The translations under genes were made by a program, and so were the position numbers. DNA of 32,504 nt from an uncultured Clostridia bacterium. Its GTDB lineage: Bacteria; Bacillota; Clostridia; TANB77; CAG-508. Under the pieces are notes generated by a model that saw only the letters and a program-made list of their open reading frames with translations, ran no database searches and had not been told where the DNA came from. Positions 15,282 through 23,499 of this stretch are shown piece after piece; position 1 is the first letter of the stretch, and each line of letters opens with the position of its first letter. The DNA lies in contig CALXFH010000015.1 in the NCBI GenBank assembly GCA_944387555.1, forward strand, positions 1 to 32,504. The letters are read 5' to 3'.

Positions 15282-17363
15282 TTACATCGCATTTGTTGAT
15301 GTCATTGTCTGGAATGAAGATGACATACTTGTTAAGCCTATAAATACTAATGGAACAATTAAGTATCCTACAAACATACATACCATCGGTGCAAATCCTA
15401 TGAATTTTCCTATCATTCCTTTTCTCTTTATTAATCTGTCATTTGATTCTTTTCTCTTCTCTTGATAGTAATCTCTTTCTGAGTCTAATTCATCAAATGC
15501 ATCTCTAATTGGTATTTTTTCTACTGCTGCTTGTAAACTTTCTATAATTCTAATTAATGGTGTATAAGAAACATCATCCTTCATTGCCTCTAAAGCTTCC
15601 CAAGCACCAGCTTCATAGTTATTAACACATTTTGTTATTTGTGGTTTAAATATATTTGAATATCTTTCTAGCCACTCTAGTATCATTTCAACATTGACTC
15701 TTTCAATTCTCATAAGCATTAAGATAATTGTTTGGAATTGCATTACCTCGTCTTCCATTTCCAATTGTCTCATCTTTACTTGGAAATATAAAAGCCAAAT
15801 TGGTGCCATATATCCGATTACTGCAAATACACAAGCTAGTAATAATTCAAACCATTGCATATATTCGCTATTTACTATTTGTAATTTATTATAAATTCTT
15901 TCTGCTGCCGTGTCTAATTCATCATCATCTGCATCTTCATAATAATCTAATTTTTCTACTGCTTGTCTAATTTGATCTTGTGTAGTATTTATCTTGCCTC
16001 TAAATTGGTCTAAGATTATATTATCTTGCCTTGTTACTTCCATCGCCTTTTCTTCATCTTTGTCTGACAGACCTCCCATAATATCATAGTCTGTTGTCGG
16101 CTCTGTATAAACATAATTTATAGCAACTGCATGCAATTGTGTAAAAATTATAATTGATACTATAAAAGTAACTATTGTAAGTGTAATTCTATTTATATAT
16201 AGCCATGGCATCTTTAATGATGACGCTGAATCTTTTAATAATTGTTTTACTTTTCTATATTCTTTTGTGCCTTCTTTAGGTATGAATAAATCTACAACTT
16301 TCTTTATAGGCTTTTTCTTGTATAATTTCTCCTGCCATGGATTTTCTGTATTCTTTGTGTTTATAGAAGTCGAACCATTATCCTTTAATTTTCTTACTAG
16401 TATATATGATAAAAATGTAAGTATTAATATTATTATTTGAACTATCATTCCTGGCTTTCCTTGATACCAGCTGGCTACAAAGCTAAAATTTGAAATAGCC
16501 CAATTTTTTAAAGGTTCTAGTAATAAAACTGGTGCAATTGAGATAACTGATAAACTTTGGAATACATAATTCAATTTATCTCTTTTTAAAATTTCTAATT
16601 GCATTTCTTCAGCAATATTGTTTACGTTTTTCAAATATAAGGATGCTCCATCAACTTTTCTATCACCAAATTCTTTTGTTAAATATGATATACCTGCAAA
16701 CTCTTTTAAAAAGCTATTTGGTGCTATATCATAATATTTTTCAAGTTCAGTTTCAGGGTCATCTGAGATCAATATTTCATATATTTTTTCACCCTGTCTT
16801 GATATATCTTTTTCATCATCCTGAGATACTTGGTATATCGCCTCTTCTACCATATTGTATTCATGATATGCATGTCTAATTTCTGAGAAGAAATCTATTT
16901 GCTCTGTTAATATTTTATTATCTATTTTATCAACTGAACCATCTATAAAAGTATCAATCATAAATAATTCAAATATTAATAATATAAACATAAGTAAGTA
17001 ATTACTAGAAGTTATAATTATTGTAATAAGCATCATAGGCAGTACTATTGCAAGTGACTTAGTTAATATTTTTGCAGTTCCTTTTCTTGTATTGTACTCA
17101 TCGTCAATATTTATTATCTCTAATCTTCTTCTTATTTTTAGTGCATATCTTTTTATAAAAGGTATTTTTATATATGTAAGGTATAATTTTTGGAACAAAA
17201 CTTCTGTAGAAAATCTTTTTTCTTTAGTTCCTTGTTGTAATTGTTGTATCCTTTTATATTCTGATGTCTTCATTTTTTTAGATAATAAATAATATGCAAG
17301 TACAATTAGAACAAAGATTCCTGCTGCTCCACCCATTATATAATAAATAATCTGGTTGTCCAC
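15282..17363 (-). CDS. TadB-TadC fusion: type II secretion F-like inner membrane platform
   Basis: Polytopic membrane protein of 693 residues with two GspF/T2SSF-like halves. The N-terminal half has an anchor helix, paired helices (about 110-145), a cytoplasmic helical part (LTEQIDFFSEIRHAYHEYNM) and a further pair near 270-325. The second half repeats this: helices near 395 and 510, the cytoplasmic part FQTIILMLMRIERVNVEMIL, and a final helix GFAPMVCMFVGYLIVPLVF. Normal Tad loci encode TadB and TadC as two genes of about 300 residues, so this looks like a fusion of both. GTG start with AGGAGGTGCTAAG upstream. It sits directly after the ATPase gene and would transmit ATPase motion to fibre subunits. 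Confidence 0.75.
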   Translation of the reverse strand: MDNQIIYYIMGGAAGIFVLIVLAYYLLSKKMKTSEYKRIQQLQQGTKEKRFSTEVLFQKLYLTYIKIPFIKRYALKIRRRLEIINIDDEYNTRKGTAKILTKSLAIVLPMMLITIIITSSNYLLMFILLIFELFMIDTFIDGSVDKIDNKILTEQIDFFSEIRHAYHEYNMVEEAIYQVSQDDEKDISRQGEKIYEILISDDPETELEKYYDIAPNSFLKEFAGISYLTKEFGDRKVDGASLYLKNVNNIAEEMQLEILKRDKLNYVFQSLSVISIAPVLLLEPLKNWAISNFSFVASWYQGKPGMIVQIIILILTFLSYILVRKLKDNGSTSINTKNTENPWQEKLYKKKPIKKVVDLFIPKEGTKEYRKVKQLLKDSASSLKMPWLYINRITLTIVTFIVSIIIFTQLHAVAINYVYTEPTTDYDIMGGLSDKDEEKAMEVTRQDNIILDQFRGKINTTQDQIRQAVEKLDYYEDADDDELDTAAERIYNKLQIVNSEYMQWFELLLACVFAVIGYMAPIWLLYFQVKMRQLEMEDEVMQFQTIILMLMRIERVNVEMILEWLERYSNIFKPQITKCVNNYEAGAWEALEAMKDDVSYTPLIRIIESLQAAVEKIPIRDAFDELDSERDYYQEKRKESNDRLIKRKGMIGKFIGFAPMVCMFVGYLIVPLVFIGLTSMSSSFQTMTSTNAM

Positions 17364-17407
17364 TTTTTGCTTAGCACCTCCTCTTTTAGGTTATTTAGTA
17401 CTTTTCT

Positions 17408-19378
17408 TTAAACTTCTGTTTTCTTTTTTCTTCCTCTTCTTTTTGGTTTTTCTTCTGCTGTAGCTGAAACTTCAACTGTTTCTTTTTTGTTTAACTGATT
17501 TCCCCAATGTTTTTCAATAAATTTATCAAAGCTTTCAGCATCTGCTTCATCCATATTTTCTCTCATTTCTTTTAAATTGTTTGGTGTTATTGGATTTGTT
17601 ATTTTATATTCACCATCTACATATTCTAATATGTTTCTATATGTATATAACTTTCTATCTGTAACATTTTCAAAATAATGTGTTGCATTATCAAAAAATT
17701 TATCAAATTTTCCTTCTAATGTTTTTTCTTTTCTATGGTCAAATGTATATTCATTTTTTTCTTCTACTGGTATACATTCAGTTATTCTTTCTACATATCT
17801 TTTTCCTCTAAAGTCTTTTGTTAAATGTATATCAAAGTTTAATACTTGTACAACTTGTTCCTCTGCTGTTTTTTCATTACTGAACTGTCCTATTCTTAGC
17901 ATTGAGTTTCTTAATGCTGTTACTAAGTTTGGAAATGTTTTAGCATGGTGTGTAAATAATGTAAACTTAGATGCAACTTGGGCTGCTTGTATCATCCAAG
18001 CTGCTACGGGGTCAGTTGCAACCTCACCTATGATGTTAACAGAACCATCAGTTTTCTTTTGAACGTCCAAACCTTCCTGTCCTGAAATTGTTTCTGTTTC
18101 TCTAAATGTTAAAATGTTTCTTGTTGGATAAATTTTTCTTAAGTGAAGCTCGAATGCAGTTTCCTGAACACGGATGTTCATTGTTTCATAAATATTTTCA
18201 ATCATTCCCATAAGCATTGTTGTTTTACCACAACCTTGCTCACCAGTGATTGCCGTGATTCTTGCTCCTTTTACTAAATATTTTAATAACTCTATTGAAT
18301 CATCACTACCTGGCTCTCCTTTGAACCATTGCTCTAAAGTTGAACGTTTAACATCGAATTTTCTTACAAAGAATGCCCATGTTTCAGAGAAACTTGGTCT
18401 AACAACAACTACACGAGAACCATCTTTCATTTCATTGATTTTATAACCATTTGTATCTGATAATTGTCCTGGGTTGTTGTATTTATAAATATTTTGACAT
18501 ACTCTTTTTAGTTCAGATTCTGTTCCAAATGAAAGAAATGCTAAACGTATTGATTTACCTTGGAAGAATATCCAAATGCTATCACAAGCTCTTGGAACTT
18601 TATGCTCTGCAACTTGGTTTAGATAATCTCCATCTGTTTGTGCAACCTGACTTAAGAAGCTCTCTGGAAGTCCTGATACACCACCAGAAACTCCATCTAT
18701 GTTCATGTCTCTTACTTCATCAATACTGCTATATCCCTTATAATGTTGATAAATCCTTTGCACTACTACATTTAATTTATCTGAAAATGATAATACTATA
18801 TTTTCTTTTTCAAATATATCTTCTATTTCATTACTTGTTATAACATAGCAAGGCTTTGTCTCTCCTTCTACATATTTCAATTCTGCTAAATTGTATTTCT
18901 TAATTAATTCTGTTAATGCTTCATAACCAAATTCTTTCTTATATGCATAAATTAAAATATCAAACTTATCTTGTGCTGTAAGTAAAGATGGAATATCAAA
19001 AGGAATTGCTTTTGATATATTTGTTTCAGTTACACCATATTCTTTTTCTAATAAATCATAAATTAGCTCTTTTACATATCTCTTGTCATTAACATCTCCA
19101 TATGTACAACCTTTTAAAGCCTTTTTTAATTCATACTTTTTATTTTTTCTTCTTTTTAATTCTTCTTCTGAAAGTCCTATATCATATAAGTTTATTTTTG
19201 TAATTTCATCTAGCCTTCTTTTTACAAATTCTGTCATCATCTCTATTGTATAGGTCTTATCGTCTACATTTACTTCTGTTTCAACTTCTGCTGTCTTTTT
19301 CTTTTTTATTACATAAAAAATTGCATATCCAGCAATAAGTAAAACAACTATTATTAGAACAATATTTGTTATTGTCAT
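17408..19378 (-). CDS. TadA/CpaF-family ATPase with N-terminal membrane anchor
   Basis: Secretion ATPase of the VirB11/TadA class that powers fibre assembly. Walker A is GEQGCGKTTMLM (about 376-384). The Asp-box/Glu region is FRETETISGQEG, Walker B is VNIIGEVATDP (about 446), and the His-box is FTHHAKTFPNLV (about 474). The N-terminal half (about 40-340) is a larger helical region than usual. Unusually, it starts with a membrane helix (MTITNIVLIIVVLLIAGYAI). CpaF/TadA proteins are normally soluble, so the motor seems tethered. The C-terminus is basic (KPKRRGRKKKTEV). The gene lies directly downstream of the two MinD-like genes. AAGGAGGGTAGGTATACC precedes ATG. Confidence 0.85.
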   Translation of the reverse strand: MTITNIVLIIVVLLIAGYAIFYVIKKKKTAEVETEVNVDDKTYTIEMMTEFVKRRLDEITKINLYDIGLSEEELKRRKNKKYELKKALKGCTYGDVNDKRYVKELIYDLLEKEYGVTETNISKAIPFDIPSLLTAQDKFDILIYAYKKEFGYEALTELIKKYNLAELKYVEGETKPCYVITSNEIEDIFEKENIVLSFSDKLNVVVQRIYQHYKGYSSIDEVRDMNIDGVSGGVSGLPESFLSQVAQTDGDYLNQVAEHKVPRACDSIWIFFQGKSIRLAFLSFGTESELKRVCQNIYKYNNPGQLSDTNGYKINEMKDGSRVVVVRPSFSETWAFFVRKFDVKRSTLEQWFKGEPGSDDSIELLKYLVKGARITAITGEQGCGKTTMLMGMIENIYETMNIRVQETAFELHLRKIYPTRNILTFRETETISGQEGLDVQKKTDGSVNIIGEVATDPVAAWMIQAAQVASKFTLFTHHAKTFPNLVTALRNSMLRIGQFSNEKTAEEQVVQVLNFDIHLTKDFRGKRYVERITECIPVEEKNEYTFDHRKEKTLEGKFDKFFDNATHYFENVTDRKLYTYRNILEYVDGEYKITNPITPNNLKEMRENMDEADAESFDKFIEKHWGNQLNKKETVEVSATAEEKPKRRGRKKKTEV

Positions 19379-19394
19379 GGTATACCTACCCTCC

Positions 19395-20231
19395 TTACAT
19401 CTTCATCGCTAAGTCTTGTAATCTATATATAATGTTTTCAGCTGTTCTTTTTACTTCTGTTAAAAAGAAGTTATTTCTATCATCTGAATCTACTTTTCTA
19501 AGTCTTAAGAATAAATCTGGTACTTTTGCTTCTTCACTTGCTTCAAAAAACAATGTATTATATGGTATTGTTGAAACTTTATTTTTTTCTCCCATATATC
19601 TTGTTATGTTTTTTATCGTATATTTAGAAAATTTATCATATCTTCCTATTAATAATAACGTTTTCTTTGAGTTTAAAACTGGTAACTGCTCTCTAATTTT
19701 CATAAATTCATTTATACTTGCTAATCTTTGGCTTAAACTTGCAACTATTAAATTAGAAGTCTCTAATATTTGATTTGTTATTTCTTCCCCTAATTCTTTG
19801 TCTAAATCTACAAAAACTAAGTCATAATAATTGTTAGCAAGATTAATTATATCAGGATAATTAACTTTTAATTCGTCATATTCTAACTTTTCACCTTTAA
19901 AACTTGGTAAAATTTCTAATCTATCTTTAAATATAATTTTAGTATAATTTGTTATTTGCTCTGGTGACACTCTATTACTTTTCATTAAAGTTTCTAGTCC
20001 TACAATTCCATCTTCTATAGCAATATTTGTATTTGGTCCAAATAATCCAAGATTTTTCTTTGGTTTTTTCTCCTCCCAGAAGCAACGGTCTAATGTTGTA
20101 TCTTTATGTCCTGTTGAAACAACTAAAATTTTATAATTGTGTTCAATTGACATATGCGTAACTATTGCTGCTATTGCTAACGTTTTTCCTGATTGTTCTT
20201 TTCCATTATTCCAAAATGTTACAACTGACAT
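19395..20231 (-). CDS. CpaE/MinD-like P-loop ATPase
   Basis: SIMIBI-class ATPase related to CpaE/TadZ, which place Tad pili at particular cell sites. The start MSVVTFWNNGKEQSGKTLA contains a deviant Walker A (GKxxSGKT) and the next strand gives ILVVSTGHKD. YDLVFVDLDKELGE resembles the Walker B region. It starts 2 bases after the preceding gene's stop, with its ribosome site AAAGGAG inside that gene, so translation is coupled. There is no receiver domain as in Caulobacter CpaE. A localisation role is inferred. Confidence 0.75.
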   Translation of the reverse strand: MSVVTFWNNGKEQSGKTLAIAAIVTHMSIEHNYKILVVSTGHKDTTLDRCFWEEKKPKKNLGLFGPNTNIAIEDGIVGLETLMKSNRVSPEQITNYTKIIFKDRLEILPSFKGEKLEYDELKVNYPDIINLANNYYDLVFVDLDKELGEEITNQILETSNLIVASLSQRLASINEFMKIREQLPVLNSKKTLLLIGRYDKFSKYTIKNITRYMGEKNKVSTIPYNTLFFEASEEAKVPDLFLRLRKVDSDDRNNFFLTEVKRTAENIIYRLQDLAMKM

Positions 20232-20233
20232 CT

Positions 20234-20932
20234 TTACGCTCCTTTTTCTATCGTTTTTATAGCCCTTCTAACTCTGCCTTCATTAGCATCTCCTAATATT
20301 TCTTCTGATAAAAATGCTAATCCATCTTTATATTGTACACTTAGTTTTTTAAATTTTATTTTTGCAACCCTTTGATTTTCATATATAACACTTAAATCAC
20401 CATTTTCTATAGGAAAATATACTCTGTAATCATTCCAAATTATTTTGTATCCTAAAGATAAGTAATTTAAGTAATCATCTTCTTCTTTTAACATTTCTTT
20501 TGAAAAAAATACTTTTGTTAAACTAATTGCATTTTTTAATCCTATTAGTGCTTCTAGGCCTTTTTTTAATGAATATACATCAAAAGAAGTCACAAAATAG
20601 TTCTTTTGAGCTTCTTCTAATTTAAATTGTTCAAATCCTTCACTGTTATCGGTATCAATAAGAATTATGTCATATTCCATTTCTTGTTCTTTTGAAAGTC
20701 CTAAATATTTCTTTATATCATCTTCATTTTGAAAGCCTACAGCTATATCTATTTCTTCATATTCTGTCACATACTTTATTGTAGGGTTTATAACAGGTAC
20801 AACATATCTTGCTTTCTGGCTTGTTGTTGCATCAATTACCAACACTCTATTTTCTAGCACTGTTAATATTTTTGCTATATATATAATTAAATCAGTTTTA
20901 TCATAACCCCCTATAAACCCTATTCTTTTCAT
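20234..20932 (-). CDS. Degenerate CpaE/MinD-like protein
   Basis: The MinD/ParA-type fold is visible (MKRIGFIGGYDKTDLIIYIA, RVLVIDATTSQKARY, YDIILIDTDNSEG), but the P-loop reads GGYDKTD. The GK[ST] lysine-threonine is displaced, so ATP hydrolysis is doubtful. It may be a non-catalytic partner of the next gene's product. It lies between the CpaB-like and active MinD-like genes, with AAGGAGAGAAAACTTT before ATG. Confidence 0.65.
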   Translation of the reverse strand: MKRIGFIGGYDKTDLIIYIAKILTVLENRVLVIDATTSQKARYVVPVINPTIKYVTEYEEIDIAVGFQNEDDIKKYLGLSKEQEMEYDIILIDTDNSEGFEQFKLEEAQKNYFVTSFDVYSLKKGLEALIGLKNAISLTKVFFSKEMLKEEDDYLNYLSLGYKIIWNDYRVYFPIENGDLSVIYENQRVAKIKFKKLSVQYKDGLAFLSEEILGDANEGRVRRAIKTIEKGA

Positions 20933-20956
20933 AAAGTTTTCTCTCCTTCTTATAAT

Positions 20957-22060
20957 TTATTCTGTAGTAGTTGTTCCAGATAATGAATCTAGATAATCTT
21001 GTCTTGATTCTTGAGATCTTGTTATACTGTCTTCCATATTTGTTTCTAAGTTTGATTGTGCTTGATCTCCTTGGCTATTAATTACACTATTTATATAATC
21101 ATTTCTTATAGCTGCACTATTTCCATTATTATATCTATCTCTTATTGCTTGCATTGCACTATTCAATACGTTTGGATCACTTTGTAATAATGCTGATGTA
21201 TCTGCATTTACAACATATGTTGGTGTAGCTGCATTTTGCATTCCTGGCTCTGTATATTTAGTTGCATATAATTTTGCTCCTGATACTCTTGCTGCATCTA
21301 TTATTGCGCAACTCATATGTAAGATTTCATCCTCTGATAAGTTAACCCAGATTGTATCTGCAGAATCTTCTCCACCTATCATTGGAATTTCTACTTCTTT
21401 TTTAGATACAACAATGAAGTCTTGTCCATTTGGTAACATTAATCTTATATCTATATAGTCTCCTGTTGTTAAATCTGTTGGTAGAACAACTACGTTGTAT
21501 TCTTGTCTTCTTACATCATCTTGTACAACACTATCTCCTCTACTAATTAAATCTGTTGTAATTAGAGTATTTTTATTCATATCAACTTTAGCAACTATTG
21601 GTACACTATCTAATTCTAGATATTCTCTTTGGCCATTTCTTTCAATATAGAAGTTTCCAGTGTCTTCTTCTTGTCCTACTTGATATCTAGTATTATCTAT
21701 TGTTATATACATTGTTGCATCACCTTGATTATTATATTGTGTTGTTATTTGATTTCCTTCTTTATCTTGTAATGCATAATTTTGTATTACACTTAAATCA
21801 CTAGTAGCATTACTTGGTACTAGTGTTCTATTAACTTGTGTTAATGTTAGCATATCTGTTGTAATTACTTGTCCTGATTTTACATCTTGATTTAAAACAT
21901 ACGCATTTACCATATTTGATAAATTAGCTCTTTCCTCTTGAATTTTACTCATTAATTGCATAACCAAAAATGCTATTACTATACCTGCTATTATTAGCAT
22001 TACTAGCATTCCTAATAAAAATGAATTTCTTGCTTTTCTTTGCATTGGATTTGTTGCCAT
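20957..22060 (-). CDS. CpaB/RcpC-like SAF-domain membrane protein
   Basis: First gene of the pilus operon. A single membrane helix (FLLGMLVMLIIAGIVIAFLVM, about 14-36) is followed by a SAF/CpaB-type domain: ANLSNMVNAYVLNQDVKSGQ and VITTDMLTLTQV match the usual pattern. A second part with VVLPTDLTTGDYIDIRLMLPNG is typical of RcpC/CpaB. In diderms CpaB works with an outer membrane secretin. No secretin is present here, which fits a Gram-positive cell envelope. The C-terminal 70 residues are low-complexity, Ser/Asn/Gln rich. ATG preceded by AAGGGAGGAATTTGTC. Confidence 0.8.
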   Translation of the reverse strand: MATNPMQRKARNSFLLGMLVMLIIAGIVIAFLVMQLMSKIQEERANLSNMVNAYVLNQDVKSGQVITTDMLTLTQVNRTLVPSNATSDLSVIQNYALQDKEGNQITTQYNNQGDATMYITIDNTRYQVGQEEDTGNFYIERNGQREYLELDSVPIVAKVDMNKNTLITTDLISRGDSVVQDDVRRQEYNVVVLPTDLTTGDYIDIRLMLPNGQDFIVVSKKEVEIPMIGGEDSADTIWVNLSEDEILHMSCAIIDAARVSGAKLYATKYTEPGMQNAATPTYVVNADTSALLQSDPNVLNSAMQAIRDRYNNGNSAAIRNDYINSVINSQGDQAQSNLETNMEDSITRSQESRQDYLDSLSGTTTTE

Positions 22061-22121
22061 GACAAATTCCTCCCTTAAAATATATTTTTATTGTATTTTC
22101 TACAAAATAATCATCTATTTT

Positions 22122-22150
22122 ATTTTAACGCAAACCATTATTAAAATCAA
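22122..22150 (-). promoter_or_regulatory. Candidate sigma-A promoter of the Tad-like operon
   Basis: On the minus strand, TTGATT, a 17-base spacer and TAAAAT, about 60 bases upstream of the CpaB-like start. It is a weak match, but the best in the gap. Confidence 0.4.
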
Positions 22151-22169
22151 TGGAATTTTGTAACTGTTA

Positions 22170-23054
22170 TTAAAAGTTAATATTTTTGTAATATTTCTGT
22201 AATATTTTTGCAACACCATCTTTGTTATTTCCTTCTGTCACTTCATTTGCAAGTTCTACAACACTTGGTGATCCCTGTTTCATTGCTACTCCTAACCCTG
22301 CATTTTCTATCATTTTTTTATCATTTGCGTTGTCTCCTATTGCCATTACTTCTTCTTTTCTTATTCCTAATTTTTCTATTAAAAATTTTATGGCATTCCA
22401 TTTATCTACATTGTCTCTTGATATTTCTGTATAATAATAAGAAATTTCATATTCTTCAGTTCCTTGTGTGATTGTTTTTCTTGCCATATGTGATACTTCT
22501 AAAACTTCTATATCTTTTATATCTTTTAATTTTCTAATAATTGAATTAAATACTGCTTTACTTTCATCACATATTGTTATTTTCAAATATCTTGCATCTT
22601 CTTTATTTTGTATATATTCATACATATCTTTTACAATATTTATTTTCGTTCTTTTACTTTCTTCTTTCTTTAAATTTTCTTTATGATAATATAAAACATT
22701 ATATTTTAAACTTGTTGCTAAAATTTCTTGTTCTGTATATACATTGTATGAAATACTATTTTCTTCACAAATTTTTATTATTTCTAAAACTTTTTCTTTT
22801 GGCATTGTTTTTTCGTATATTATTTCATCTTTTTTCACATCATAAATAATAGCACCATTTCCTGCAATAAAATAATCTTGACTTTCAATTTCTTTTGCAA
22901 TTTCTTTTATTGAATCTATTGGTCTTCCTGATGCTATTATTACTTCTACTCCTTGTTCTTCTACTTTTTTTATTGTGTTTTTGGTGTTTTCGGTTACCAT
23001 TCCATAACTATTTAGCATTGTTCCATCTAAATCTATTGCAACTAATTTATACAT
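22170..23054 (-). CDS. Cof-type HAD-IIB family phosphatase
   Basis: Haloacid dehalogenase-like hydrolase acting on phosphorylated small molecules, perhaps sugar phosphates or flavin intermediates. Motif I is AIDLDGTMLNS with both Asp residues, motif II is IIASGRP, the motif III lysine lies in the cap-adjacent region (VDKWNAIKFL), and motif IV is AIGDNANDKKMIENAGLGVAM. The length of 294 residues and the C2-type cap (about 85-190) fit the Cof group. AAAAAAGGAGTCGAGAT precedes ATG. It is divergent from the SASP gene. The substrate cannot be predicted. Confidence 0.88.
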   Translation of the reverse strand: MYKLVAIDLDGTMLNSYGMVTENTKNTIKKVEEQGVEVIIASGRPIDSIKEIAKEIESQDYFIAGNGAIIYDVKKDEIIYEKTMPKEKVLEIIKICEENSISYNVYTEQEILATSLKYNVLYYHKENLKKEESKRTKINIVKDMYEYIQNKEDARYLKITICDESKAVFNSIIRKLKDIKDIEVLEVSHMARKTITQGTEEYEISYYYTEISRDNVDKWNAIKFLIEKLGIRKEEVMAIGDNANDKKMIENAGLGVAMKQGSPSVVELANEVTEGNNKDGVAKILQKYYKNINF

Positions 23055-23220
23055 ATCTCGACTCCTTTTTTAACAAAAAACATTATATAAATAAAATTTT
23101 AAAATTGCAACAATTTTTTTGTAAAAATTTCCTGTTTATTTTTTCATTTTTTTGAGAATGATAGTATTAGAAAAAGCAATGGTTTTTTCTAGTTGTAATA
23201 TTACAGGAGGTGAAAAAACA

Positions 23221-23418
23221 ATGGCAAACTCTTCAAACAAAAAATTAGTACCAGAAGCTATGACAGCTTTAGATAAATTCAAATATGAAGTAGCTAGTGA
23301 AGTTGGTGTTAACTTAAAAGACGGATATAATGGAGACATTTCAGCTAGAGACGCTGGTAAAATAGGTGGACAAATGGTTAAAAAGATGATAGAAGAAGCT
23401 GAAAGAAACATGAAATAG
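23221..23418 (+). CDS. Small acid-soluble spore protein, alpha/beta type
   Basis: Spore DNA-protecting protein of 65 residues. ALDKFKYEVASEVGV contains the germination-protease site (E-V-A pattern), and the C-terminal part is SARDAGKIGGQMVKKMIEEA, the conserved DNA-binding motif of the family. ATG 23221 is preceded by ACAGGAGGTGAAAAAACA; longer upstream in-frame starts have no such site. Expected to be made in the forespore under sigma-G, but I found no convincing sigma-G promoter in the 165-base upstream gap. A terminator follows. Confidence 0.93.
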   Translation: MANSSNKKLVPEAMTALDKFKYEVASEVGVNLKDGYNGDISARDAGKIGGQMVKKMIEEAERNMK

Positions 23419-23472
23419 TTTTAGTTTAAGCTATTCTTAGGTAGGAAGTTATGTTTTGCTTTTATTATACAT

Positions 23473-23499
23473 AAAGGCAGGATTTGATTTCCTGCCTTT
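23473..23499 (+). terminator. Bidirectional terminator after the SASP gene
   Basis: A 10-bp stem (AAAGGCAGGA and TCCTGCCTTT, 7-base loop) lies between converging genes. The plus-strand tail is T-rich. Confidence 0.8.

Noticed and set aside
23100..23220. Sigma-G promoter for the SASP gene
   Set aside because: Possible -35 (GAATG near 23156) lacks a matching CATnnTA -10 at the right distance.
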